Positions 6,967 to 12,767 of a stretch of DNA of 12,767 nt are shown piece by piece; position 1 is the stretch's first letter, and each line of letters begins with the position of its first letter. The notes below the pieces were generated by a model. It was not told the DNA's origin. It saw nothing but the letters and a program-made list of their open reading frames with translations, and did not search any database. The stretch lies in NCBI GenBank assembly GCA_964604465.1, contig CAZRYZ010000037.1:1-12767 (forward strand), in the 5' to 3' direction. This stretch comes from Fluviibacter sp964604465 (lineage in GTDB: Bacteria; Pseudomonadota; Gammaproteobacteria; Burkholderiales; Rhodocyclaceae). A program made the translations under genes and the position numbers.

Positions 6967-8780
6967 TACAGACTCCTCGGTGCGACCCGAGGGAGCGCAC
7001 CCGGCAACGCCTTGCCTGCGTCCTTCAGCTCGGGGTTATCCGGAAAACGCTGGCTGGCGGCACGCCAGAGCTGCAAAGCCTCGTTATCACGCCCCATGGC
7101 CTTCAATACCACCACCTGGTGGGCAATGATTTCCGGGTCCGTCCGCAGTGCCGCCGCCCGATTCAGATACTCGAGCGCCAGATCCAGCTTGTTCTCCCGG
7201 TAGCAAAGCCAACCCATGCTATCGAGAATGAACGGATCATTAGGCGACAGTGACAAGGCCTTCTCGATGAGCCGACGCGATTCTTTAAGCCGCACGTTCT
7301 TGTCGGCATAGGTAAACCCCAGGGCGTTATACGCCTGGGCGTATTTCGGGTCGCGGCGGATCACCTCGCGCATACTGCGCTCGAAAAGATCCGGCTTGCC
7401 CGCCCGTTCGGCCAGCATTCCCAGCTCATAGCGCAGCGTGACATTGCCCGGATCCTTACGCAGGGCACGCTCAACTACCGCAAGCGCGGCAGGGTTATCG
7501 CCCTGTTCACGGAGCAGTGCGGCTTGTCCCATCACCAGTTCGGCACGCGCTGCCGGGGTGGTCGCTGGAGTGTCCTGCAGCAACGCCTGTGCGCCTGCCA
7601 GGTCGCCTCGACGGCTCATCAGGTTGGCTGCCCGCAGCCGAGCCGGCAACAGGTATTCGCCCACACCCACCTGGCGATAATGCAGGATGGCCTGCGCCGT
7701 GGAAGACATGTGCGCACTTGTGTCCGCACTTGCATTATTGCCGCGTTCGATATCCGCCCGCGCCTCGTAGGCAAGCCCCAGGTTGTATTCGATCAGTGAA
7801 GTATCAATCGAATCCACCTTGAGTAGCCGGTTCAGGGCTTCGATCGCTAGATCCGGTGACTGCGCCTGGATCGCAATGGCCGCGACAGCGAACAGTGGCT
7901 CAGGGGCCACATCCGCCTGCTCGACCACCTGAGCCACTTCGATACGCGCCTCCGTCAAATGGCCAGCGACCAGCAGTTGCTGTGCGTACAGAGCGCGCAC
8001 GGTCGCTGCCTTCGGATAGTCTGCGAGGAAACGGGCAAACAACGGCAACACGGCCTCTGGTGTCCGTTTTGCCACAATCTGGGCTTCAAGCAGTAAAGCC
8101 GGTTCGGAATCCGGCTGCAAGCGGCGAGCCTCGCGCGCATTGTTCAATACGGCGTCATCATCTCCGGCCCGCAAGGCAAACTGGGCGCGCGCCAGGTAGG
8201 CCTCCGGCATCGAAAGGTAGGGCGCCGTAACCATCTCAGCCAGTGCCCGGGCCTTCTGCGGGTCGGCATTCGCTGGAAAACGCTGGGGCAATTGCAGCAG
8301 GGCGCGTCTGCGCTGATCATCCGGCAACAAGGCCAGGTAACGAACCAGGATCGGCTGGGCCTCGGCATAACGGCCGAGGAGTATCTGCGTGCCGGCCAGA
8401 GCATTCAGGGCATCGGTCGACTCCGGCTCTTTTTCTACCCAGAGCCGAGCAGTTTCCAGCATCAGCTCTGGGTGACGGTTCAAGGCAGCCACTTCCATCG
8501 TGCGGCGGAAAATCCCGGCATCATTGAACTTAAGCGCCAGATCGGCATAGGCCGCCAGGGCTACCTGCGGTTTATCGCGCTTGAGTGCGATCTCGGCCAG
8601 CACGACCTCGAAGACCACCTGGGGTGGGGTATCGGTGGCGACTTCCGGTTGCGGTTCAGCATGCGCCACAAGACTAGTCGCACAAACCCCAAGGAGGATT
8701 GCGTGCAGACGATGGCGAAATCGAAGAAGAGACAGGGCATCGCCGCCAGATCGCGGCAACAGGTTTTGCAAGAACGGCAT
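6966..8780 (-). CDS. Exported tetratricopeptide-repeat protein upstream of lolB
   Basis: This is a 604-residue protein made of TPR helices over most of its length; the specific function is not known to me. A signal peptide is likely: RFRHRLH then a hydrophobic run ending VAHA before EPQPE, giving cleavage near residue 41. That leaves an unusually long leader of about 20 residues before the basic segment. Repeats are clearest at the C-terminus, about 479-586, for example AYNALGFTYADKN, ESRRLIEKALSLSPND and LALEYLNRAAALRTDPE. Homologues sit in the same place next to lolB in Pseudomonas-type genomes, suggesting an envelope scaffold linked to lipoprotein or outer-membrane assembly; this is inference. 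No strong Shine-Dalgarno precedes the ATG (GATAGCGCCACC), so the start is less sure than the frame. Confidence 0.9.
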   Translation of the reverse strand: MPFLQNLLPRSGGDALSLLRFRHRLHAILLGVCATSLVAHAEPQPEVATDTPPQVVFEVVLAEIALKRDKPQVALAAYADLALKFNDAGIFRRTMEVAALNRHPELMLETARLWVEKEPESTDALNALAGTQILLGRYAEAQPILVRYLALLPDDQRRRALLQLPQRFPANADPQKARALAEMVTAPYLSMPEAYLARAQFALRAGDDDAVLNNAREARRLQPDSEPALLLEAQIVAKRTPEAVLPLFARFLADYPKAATVRALYAQQLLVAGHLTEARIEVAQVVEQADVAPEPLFAVAAIAIQAQSPDLAIEALNRLLKVDSIDTSLIEYNLGLAYEARADIERGNNASADTSAHMSSTAQAILHYRQVGVGEYLLPARLRAANLMSRRGDLAGAQALLQDTPATTPAARAELVMGQAALLREQGDNPAALAVVERALRKDPGNVTLRYELGMLAERAGKPDLFERSMREVIRRDPKYAQAYNALGFTYADKNVRLKESRRLIEKALSLSPNDPFILDSMGWLCYRENKLDLALEYLNRAAALRTDPEIIAHQVVVLKAMGRDNEALQLWRAASQRFPDNPELKDAGKALPGALPRVAPRSL

Positions 8781-8794
8781 GGTGGCGCTATCTT
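8766..8794 (+). promoter_or_regulatory. Candidate promoter for mutM
   Basis: TTGCAA (8766-8771, 4 of 6) and TATCTT (8789-8794, 4 of 6) are separated by exactly 17 nt and lie about 50 nt upstream of the mutM ATG, across the start of the divergent TPR gene. Both hexamers are imperfect, so this is only a candidate. Any promoter for the divergent gene would have to share the same 63-bp gap. Confidence 0.28.
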
Positions 8795-8843
8795 ATCCCG
8801 TCTTGACCGCATTGCGCTGAAACCGCCACCAGGAATCTTTACG

Positions 8844-9680
8844 ATGCCCGAATTACCCGAAGTCGAAGTCAGCCGTCTGGGGCTCCTACCGGAACTTAAA
8901 GGCCGCGTGATCACTGGCGCGGTCACGCGCACGCCCAAACTGCGTTACCCCCTGCCGCGCAGCCTAGGCAAACGGCTGCTTGGCGCCCGTCTTGCCAACA
9001 TCCGCCGGCGCGCAAAATATCTGCTGCTGGATATCGATCAGCTACCCAACGACCAAACTGCCACGCTGATTCTGCATCTGGGCATGTCCGGCAGCCTGCG
9101 TATCGTCCCCGCCGGCACCCCGCCCCAAACCCATGATCATGTCGATATTGAATTCGGTGACAGGGTTTTACGCCTCCGCGACCCGCGACGCTTTGGTGCG
9201 CTACAGTGGCACGACAACCAGACACCCATTCATGATCACCCACTCATCCGGGTGCTGGGCGTTGAACCGCTGGAAGATGATTTTGATGGCAAATGGCTGC
9301 ACGATCATTTGCGCAAGCGATCCGGCCCGATCAAACCGGTGCTGATGGACAGCCATATGGTGGTGGGGATCGGCAATATCTACGCGGCCGAAAGTCTGTT
9401 CCTGTCGGGCATCTCGCCCCTGCGGTCTGCACAAAAGATCAGTGCGGCACGTTGTCACCGCCTGGCCGATGCCGTCAAACAGACTTTATCGGCAGCAATC
9501 GCAGCAGGCGGCTCTAGCGTCCGCGACTATGTCCACTCGGATGGCGGCGCCGGCTGTTTCCAGCTTCAATGCGCCGTTTATGAACGCGAGGGCGCGCCCT
9601 GCGTGGGCTGTGGCAAACCGGTCAGAAAAATCCGGCAGGCAGGGCGGTCAACGTTTTACTGCCCGAATTGCCAGAAATAA
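8844..9680 (+). CDS. mutM: Formamidopyrimidine-DNA glycosylase (Fpg)
   Basis: A bifunctional DNA glycosylase/AP lyase that removes 8-oxoguanine and formamidopyrimidines. It has 278 residues, close to the usual ~270. The start is fixed by the MPELPEVE N-terminus, since the N-terminal Pro exposed after Met removal is the catalytic nucleophile. Glu3, Lys58 (AKYLL), Met81 in LGMSGSLR, the DPRRFG loop (Arg115, Phe117) and Asn178 in GIGNIYAAE all match the active-site or lesion-binding residues. The C-terminal zinc finger has four Cys at 253, 256, 273 and 276. AGGA (8831-8834) is the ribosome-binding site. The frame stays open for 184 codons upstream, but that stretch is antisense to the TPR gene and is not part of the protein. 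Confidence 0.98.
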   Translation: MPELPEVEVSRLGLLPELKGRVITGAVTRTPKLRYPLPRSLGKRLLGARLANIRRRAKYLLLDIDQLPNDQTATLILHLGMSGSLRIVPAGTPPQTHDHVDIEFGDRVLRLRDPRRFGALQWHDNQTPIHDHPLIRVLGVEPLEDDFDGKWLHDHLRKRSGPIKPVLMDSHMVVGIGNIYAAESLFLSGISPLRSAQKISAARCHRLADAVKQTLSAAIAAGGSSVRDYVHSDGGAGCFQLQCAVYEREGAPCVGCGKPVRKIRQAGRSTFYCPNCQK

Positions 9681-9722
9681 AACCGGCTTTTCTCTCTGTG
9701 GTGTCCGGTATGGATTCGCAGC

Positions 9723-9845
9723 TCAGGTGCCGCTACGCGCCAATTCGCTGCTCACGCACACCGAACACCACAATGAACCGCATGTGTTGCAAAAGTCGGG
9801 GGTGAGATGCAGTACGAGGCGCCCGGCGCAGAGCGACCGAGACAT
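9723..9845 (-). other. 40-codon open frame within the structured spacer, probably not coding
   Basis: The minus strand has an ATG-to-TGA frame of 40 codons that includes the cysteine-bearing stretch LTPDFCNTCGSLWCSVC. No good Shine-Dalgarno precedes it. The opposite strand is also open through the same bases, and the frame runs into the arms of an inverted repeat. It could be a shadow of a conserved repeat, not a gene. It is listed because the four-Cys cluster is the only protein-like feature in this spacer. Confidence 0.15.
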
Positions 9846-9860
9846 ATCATGTGATAGGCG

Positions 9861-9902
9861 AGGGAGCGAGCACCGCGCAACGAAGTAATGCGCTCACTCC
9901 CT
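9861..9902. terminator. Long hairpin downstream of mutM and ferredoxin
   Basis: Arms AGGGAGCGAGC and GCTCACTCCCT pair over 11 positions with one C-A mismatch on the plus strand, which becomes a G-U wobble on the minus strand, so the fold is best in the ferredoxin transcript. Inner bases GCA/TGC extend it past a bulge. It begins 10 nt after the ferredoxin stop. There is no T-tract in the minus direction; in the plus direction it is followed by TGGCTTTTG. It may end or protect either transcript. Confidence 0.4.
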
Positions 9903-9912
9903 GGCTTTTGAA

Positions 9913-10161
9913 TTACTTGCCGGTGAGCTTTTCGTACTTCGCCCAAAGCTGATCCTGCGATTCCTCATGCGCCGGATCCTTCGGAATACAGTCGACCGGG
10001 CAGACCTGCTGGCACTGCGGCTCATCATAGTGACCCACACACTCGGTGCATTTGTTCGGATCAATTTCGTAAATTTCCGGACCCTGCGAGATGGCCTCGT
10101 TCGGGCACTCGGGTTCGCAGACATCACAGTTGATGCACTCATCGGTAATCATGAGCGACAT
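9913..10161 (-). CDS. 2[4Fe-4S] ferredoxin, Allochromatium (Alvin/YfhL) type
   Basis: An 82-residue cytosolic electron carrier with two cubane clusters. The first motif is C9-x2-C12-x2-C15-x3-C19-P. The second is expanded: C38-x2-C41-x8-C50-x3-C54-P-x3-C58. The eight-residue insertion between the second and third ligands and the C-terminal tail after the second motif (KDPAHEESQDQLWAKYEKL) mark the Allochromatium vinosum ferredoxin subfamily, known for very low and unequal potentials. A clean AGGAG lies 7 nt before ATG. It follows coaD by 83 nt on the same strand, a pairing also known in Pseudomonas. The physiological partner is not shown by this sequence. Confidence 0.96.
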   Translation of the reverse strand: MSLMITDECINCDVCEPECPNEAISQGPEIYEIDPNKCTECVGHYDEPQCQQVCPVDCIPKDPAHEESQDQLWAKYEKLTGK

Positions 10162-10214
10162 GGCAGACTCCTGGACAACGTTTCAGACAAGGGGCGATTT
10201 TCGCCGATTCGCGC

Positions 10215-10220
10215 ATTTTA
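10215..10220 (-). promoter_or_regulatory. Candidate -10 box for the ferredoxin gene
   Basis: TAAAAT (5 of 6) lies about 54 nt upstream of the ferredoxin ATG in the 83-nt gap after coaD. No good -35 box is seen at 16-18 nt spacing. The gap suggests the ferredoxin may be transcribed on its own as well as from the coaD side. Confidence 0.25.
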
Positions 10221-10244
10221 AGCCAGCCCAAATCCTTTAAGACC

Positions 10245-10748
10245 CTATCGATTCGCGGGTTTTCCCCAACCACGCTCCATAAATCGCTCGTTAATGTGTG
10301 GCGGCACGAATGAACTGACATCGCCCCCCAGCCGGGCAATTTCCCGGACCATGGTGGCCGAGACGAACATATGCCTTTCGCCCGGCGTGAGAAAAACGGT
10401 TTCTACTTCCGGGTACAAACGGCGATTCATCCCCGCCATCTGGAATTCATATTCGAAGTCCGATACGGCGCGCAGTCCACGGATCAGCACTTTGGCTTTC
10501 TGGGCATGCACAAAATCCATCAGCAGCCCGTCAAAACCGACCACGCGCACATTCTTGAACGGCGCCAGAACGGCTTCTGCCATCGCCACACGCTCCTGCA
10601 GCGTAAAGACCGGTACCTTCGCGCGGCTCTCGGCAACGGCCAGCACCACCTCGTCAAACAGACCGGCAGCACGGCGCACCAGATCCTCGTGACCGCAGGT
10701 CAGGGGATCAAAGGTCCCGGGATAAATGGCAATTTCTCGTTTCAGCAT
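10245..10748 (-). CDS. coaD: Phosphopantetheine adenylyltransferase
   Basis: It transfers AMP from ATP to 4'-phosphopantetheine, making dephospho-CoA, the fourth step of coenzyme A synthesis. It has 167 residues, close to the family norm of ~160. The nucleotidyltransferase TxGH motif is at 17-20 (PLTCGH, after YPGTFDP), IRGLRAVSDFEYE at 89-101 binds phosphopantetheine, and VSATMVREIA at 129-138 is the ISSTxxRE-type ATP motif. Its start overlaps the end of rsmD by 7 nt, so the two are probably translationally coupled. rsmD-coaD is a very common bacterial gene pair. Confidence 0.98.
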   Translation of the reverse strand: MLKREIAIYPGTFDPLTCGHEDLVRRAAGLFDEVVLAVAESRAKVPVFTLQERVAMAEAVLAPFKNVRVVGFDGLLMDFVHAQKAKVLIRGLRAVSDFEYEFQMAGMNRRLYPEVETVFLTPGERHMFVSATMVREIARLGGDVSSFVPPHINERFMERGWGKPANR

Positions 10749-11377
10749 GTCAGACAGATCCGGTCGGTTGCGTGCAGTGGTTGCGTGTATTCATACAGAT
10801 GATAATGCACCTGGCCGGCCTTGCCCTGCCTGATGCAGAGCAGGCCGGGTGCCAGCTGCGCCGGCAGCGCCTGCTCGGACTCAATGTAGACCCGGGCGCC
10901 CTCAGCCAGATGCGGCAATAACGGCATGATGATGCGATCCAGCCACCCCTGTCCATAGGGCGGGTCAAGAAAGACCAAATCCAGTGCAACCTGGCCTTGA
11001 CCGGCTGGCGCCGCCAGGTAGGCCAACGCATCGCCACTAACCACGCGCAAACCGGGTTCAGCCAGCAGATCGGCTGCGTTCTGCAAGCTTTTCGCCACCC
11101 GCGGCGCCTGCTCCACCAGCACCACCGAAGCCGCACCGCGGGAGGCCGCCTCGAAACCCAGCGCCCCCGAACCGGCAAACAGATCCAAACAATGCCAGCC
11201 GTTCAGATTCTGCCCCAGCCAGTTAAACAGGGTTTCACGCACGCGATCCGGTGTCGGGCGCAGTCCCGGCGCATCAGCGACCGGCAACTTGCGGCCCCGG
11301 TGCCTGCCCCCAATAATCCGGACCTGGTTCGGGCGGCCCACCGCCCCATTGCCTCCCCCGTTGGCCGCACGTTTCAT
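10742..11377 (-). CDS. rsmD: 16S rRNA (guanine-966-N2)-methyltransferase
   Basis: It methylates N2 of G966 in 16S rRNA during small-subunit assembly, using S-adenosylmethionine. It has 211 residues. The N-terminal RIIGGRHRGRKLP and LRPTPDRVRETLFNWL (39-54) match the substrate-facing region. The SAM-binding motif I is DLFAGSGALGFEAASRGA (65-82), the acidic end of strand 2 is VLVEQ (86-90), and the catalytic DPPY is at 138-141. The end runs some 14 residues past the usual HYHLYEY. The gene starts 4 nt after the M16 peptidase-like gene ends, with only a weak AGG as ribosome-binding site, and overlaps coaD downstream. Confidence 0.96.
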   Translation of the reverse strand: MKRAANGGGNGAVGRPNQVRIIGGRHRGRKLPVADAPGLRPTPDRVRETLFNWLGQNLNGWHCLDLFAGSGALGFEAASRGAASVVLVEQAPRVAKSLQNAADLLAEPGLRVVSGDALAYLAAPAGQGQVALDLVFLDPPYGQGWLDRIIMPLLPHLAEGARVYIESEQALPAQLAPGLLCIRQGKAGQVHYHLYEYTQPLHATDRICLTC

Positions 11378-11381
11378 CGAC

Positions 11382-12692
11382 CTAGTCCGTAGCTACCCTA
11401 ATGGTAATCAAGCGTTCAGGTACGACATGTTTGCGGAACGCCTCACGCACGCCCTCCGGCGTCAGTGCCCGCACCCGTGCCGGGTACTGTTCTAGCCAAT
11501 CCGTTGGCAAGCCGTAAAACGCCATCACACCCAGGTTAGCCGCCAGTTTGCTATTGGAGTCGATCCGCAAGGCAAAACCACCGGCGATATTGTCCTGCGC
11601 CGCCTTCAACTGCGCCGCGGTCGGGCCGCGCGATAGAAATCCGTCGACGACCTCATTCACGACCTTGAGCGCATCGTCAGCCTGTGCCCGTTTGGTCTCC
11701 AGGCCAATCGTAAATGGCCCGGCCACCAGCTGCGGCTGGAAGTAGCTGTACACGCTATAGGCATAACCCCGCTTTTCGCGGACTTCCTTCGTCAGCAGAG
11801 ACACAAAGCCACCGCCGCCCAGCGTGTAGTTGCCCACCTGGAGTGCGATCTGCGCCGGGTCGTCCCGGGCCACCGAGGGCATACCCACCAGCAGGTGCGA
11901 TTGGGATGCCGGGTGATCAACCCGGACCACGGCGGCCTTCGTGGCCGGCGGTGTCGGCAGCGTCTTGCTCACCGATGTCTGATCCGGAGGCAGATCAGCC
12001 AGTAGTTGCTGCGCCAGCGCCTCGGCTTCTGCACGGGTCAGATCTCCCACGATCGCCACACTGGCCCGACCCGGGGTGATATGTCGCCGCCAGAAATCGG
12101 TGACATCCCCATGGCTAAGCCCTTCCAACGAGGCCGGTGTGCTCAGACGCCCGTAGGGATGATTCGCATAAATAGACGACATATACGCGCGCTGAGCCAG
12201 CACCTGCGGCTTGGTCAGCGCATCCTTCAGCGCAGCCACCGAACGGGCACGATCACGATTGAAAATAGCCTTGTCAAACCGCGGGCGAGCCATCACATCG
12301 GCCATCAACCCGAATGCCACGTTGCGGCGCTCCGGATCTGACAAGGTCCGCAACGAAACGGTGGCGCTGTCCATGCCCGCCCCCGCCGAAAGGCTTGCCC
12401 CAATATCAGCCAGTGTTTCGGCAATCTGCTGTTCATTGCGGGCACCGGCGCCCTGATCCATCAGGCTAGCAGTCAACGAGGCCAAGCCGGGTTTGTCTGC
12501 CGGATCAAAAGCCGCCCCCGCCAGAAACAACACCTGCACATCCACAATGGGCAAGGCGTGCGTCTCGATAAAGTAGACGCGCGCGCCCTGAGTCGTAGTC
12601 CACGATTGAACCGGCGTTGCCCATGCCGCGCCGGAGCCAATGCCCGCCCAAAGAAAGACAACGGCTAAAAAAGATTTTATGCTCAGTCTCAT
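11382..12692 (-). CDS. M16-family peptidase-like protein without the zinc site (exported, pair partner)
   Basis: A 436-residue periplasmic protein of the pitrilysin/M16B fold. A signal peptide (RLSIKSFLAVVFLW to AAWA, cleaved near TPVQ) precedes two M16 domains at about 30-220 and 225-430. The place of the zinc motif HxxEH reads SLTAS (about 72-76), so all three ligand or catalytic residues are absent. The C-terminal half keeps the glycine-rich loop LGGGGF and EKRGYAYSVYSYF, where the non-catalytic subunit supplies Arg and Tyr. Two-chain M16B enzymes pair such a chain with a catalytic one, probably encoded just upstream. GTG 12698, ATG 12695 and ATG 12692 are possible starts; AGGAG sits 5 nt before the last. 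Confidence 0.9.
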   Translation of the reverse strand: MRLSIKSFLAVVFLWAGIGSGAAWATPVQSWTTTQGARVYFIETHALPIVDVQVLFLAGAAFDPADKPGLASLTASLMDQGAGARNEQQIAETLADIGASLSAGAGMDSATVSLRTLSDPERRNVAFGLMADVMARPRFDKAIFNRDRARSVAALKDALTKPQVLAQRAYMSSIYANHPYGRLSTPASLEGLSHGDVTDFWRRHITPGRASVAIVGDLTRAEAEALAQQLLADLPPDQTSVSKTLPTPPATKAAVVRVDHPASQSHLLVGMPSVARDDPAQIALQVGNYTLGGGGFVSLLTKEVREKRGYAYSVYSYFQPQLVAGPFTIGLETKRAQADDALKVVNEVVDGFLSRGPTAAQLKAAQDNIAGGFALRIDSNSKLAANLGVMAFYGLPTDWLEQYPARVRALTPEGVREAFRKHVVPERLITIRVATD

Positions 12693-12710
12693 CATCACTC
12701 CTCGTCGCCC

Positions 12711-12767
12711 TTAGTGGCGGCCCTGCGCCGAAGCCGACTGCGCCCGCTTGGCACGCGCCACCATCTC
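12711..12767 (-). CDS. 3' end of an upstream gene, probably the catalytic M16 peptidase
   Basis: The minus strand is open from the window edge to TAA, giving 18 residues that end EMVARAKRAQSASAQGRH. It ends 18 nt before the preferred start of the M16-like gene, with the same-strand spacing of an operon. The tail is too short to recognise by itself. Paired M16 genes are the normal context for a chain lacking HxxEH, so a zinc-dependent M16 subunit is the expected identity; that is inference. Confidence 0.6.
   Translation of the reverse strand, partial: EMVARAKRAQSASAQGRH

Larger units (their letters stand above)
9681..9912. repeat. Structured non-coding spacer between mutM and ferredoxin, possible dispersed element
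   Basis: This 232-bp stretch separates two convergent genes and holds no convincing gene. It contains two long inverted repeats. The first pairs 9698-9709 (GTGGTGTCCGGT) with 9760-9771 (ACCGAACACCAC), 11 of 12 positions, around an interior that has its own smaller complementary arms (GCAGC 9718-9722 with GCTGC 9747-9751). The second pairs 9861-9871 with 9892-9902, 10 of 11 positions. The density of structure, near both ends, is unlike every other gap in the window. It might be a small non-autonomous repeat element or a paired set of transcript ends. I have an unverified impression of having met similar sequence in other gammaproteobacterial genomes. Confidence 0.4.

Noticed and set aside
8292..8843. 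A 184-codon in-frame extension of mutM upstream of MPELPEVE
   Set aside because: It is antisense to the TPR gene, and the catalytic N-terminal proline requires initiation at 8844.
9442..9888. A 148-codon plus-strand frame overlapping the 3' end of mutM and the spacer
   Set aside because: Its first half is out of frame with mutM inside the zinc-finger coding region, and its second half is the structured spacer; no start signal or domain was seen.
11377..11382. Separate transcription unit boundary between the M16-like gene and rsmD
   Set aside because: Only 4 nt separate stop and start, with no room for a promoter or terminator, so the genes are taken as one operon.
1..12767. CRISPR array, prophage, transposase or defence system
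   Set aside because: No regularly spaced repeats, no transposase- or phage-like frames and no nuclease or toxin-antitoxin genes are visible; nearly all DNA is assigned to housekeeping genes.

Overview
The window is a dense stretch of chromosome, about 60% G+C by eye. It looks like a free-living gammaproteobacterium outside the enterics. Three things support this: an outer-membrane lipoprotein receptor (LolB) and a tripartite RND efflux system, so the cell is Gram-negative; the gene order TPR protein-lolB-ispE-tRNA-Gln-prs-rplY-pth, which I know from Pseudomonas-type genomes; and the set mutM, Alvin-type ferredoxin, coaD, rsmD, paired M16 peptidases, which is also found clustered in Pseudomonas-type genomes. 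The species cannot be named from this sequence. I see no insertion-sequence gene, phage gene, CRISPR array or defence gene.

Layout. (1) 1-2768, plus strand: the 3' part of an RND efflux transporter gene, overlapping by a few bases an OprM/NodT-type outer-membrane channel lipoprotein gene. (2) 2789-8780, minus strand, read from right to left: a secreted TPR-repeat protein, lolB, ispE, a tRNA-Gln(UUG) gene with its own promoter, prs, rplY and pth. Two intrinsic terminators divide this array, one after tRNA-Gln and one after rplY. (3) 8844-9680, plus strand: mutM, divergent from the TPR gene with 63 bp between the starts. (4) 9681-9912: 232 bp with no convincing gene but with two long inverted repeats; this is the least explained part of the window. 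(5) 9913-12767, minus strand, from right to left: the last 18 codons of an upstream gene, an M16-family protein without the zinc site, rsmD, coaD and a 2[4Fe-4S] ferredoxin.

How the genes fit together. Region 1 is a drug or solvent efflux unit; its membrane-fusion protein would lie left of the window. Region 2 joins envelope lipoprotein sorting (LolB), isoprenoid synthesis (IspE), nucleotide precursor supply (PRPP synthase) and translation (tRNA-Gln, L25, peptidyl-tRNA hydrolase). Regions 3 to 5 hold oxidative DNA repair (MutM), rRNA methylation (RsmD), coenzyme A synthesis (CoaD), electron transfer (ferredoxin) and an envelope M16 peptidase pair.

Most of the window is housekeeping DNA, and I did not find a convincing undescribed multi-gene system. 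The points most worth a second look are the structured 232-bp spacer between mutM and the ferredoxin gene, the tRNA-Gln promoter whose -10 box contains the ispE stop codon, and the terminator set 26 nt in front of a pth gene that lacks a visible Shine-Dalgarno sequence.
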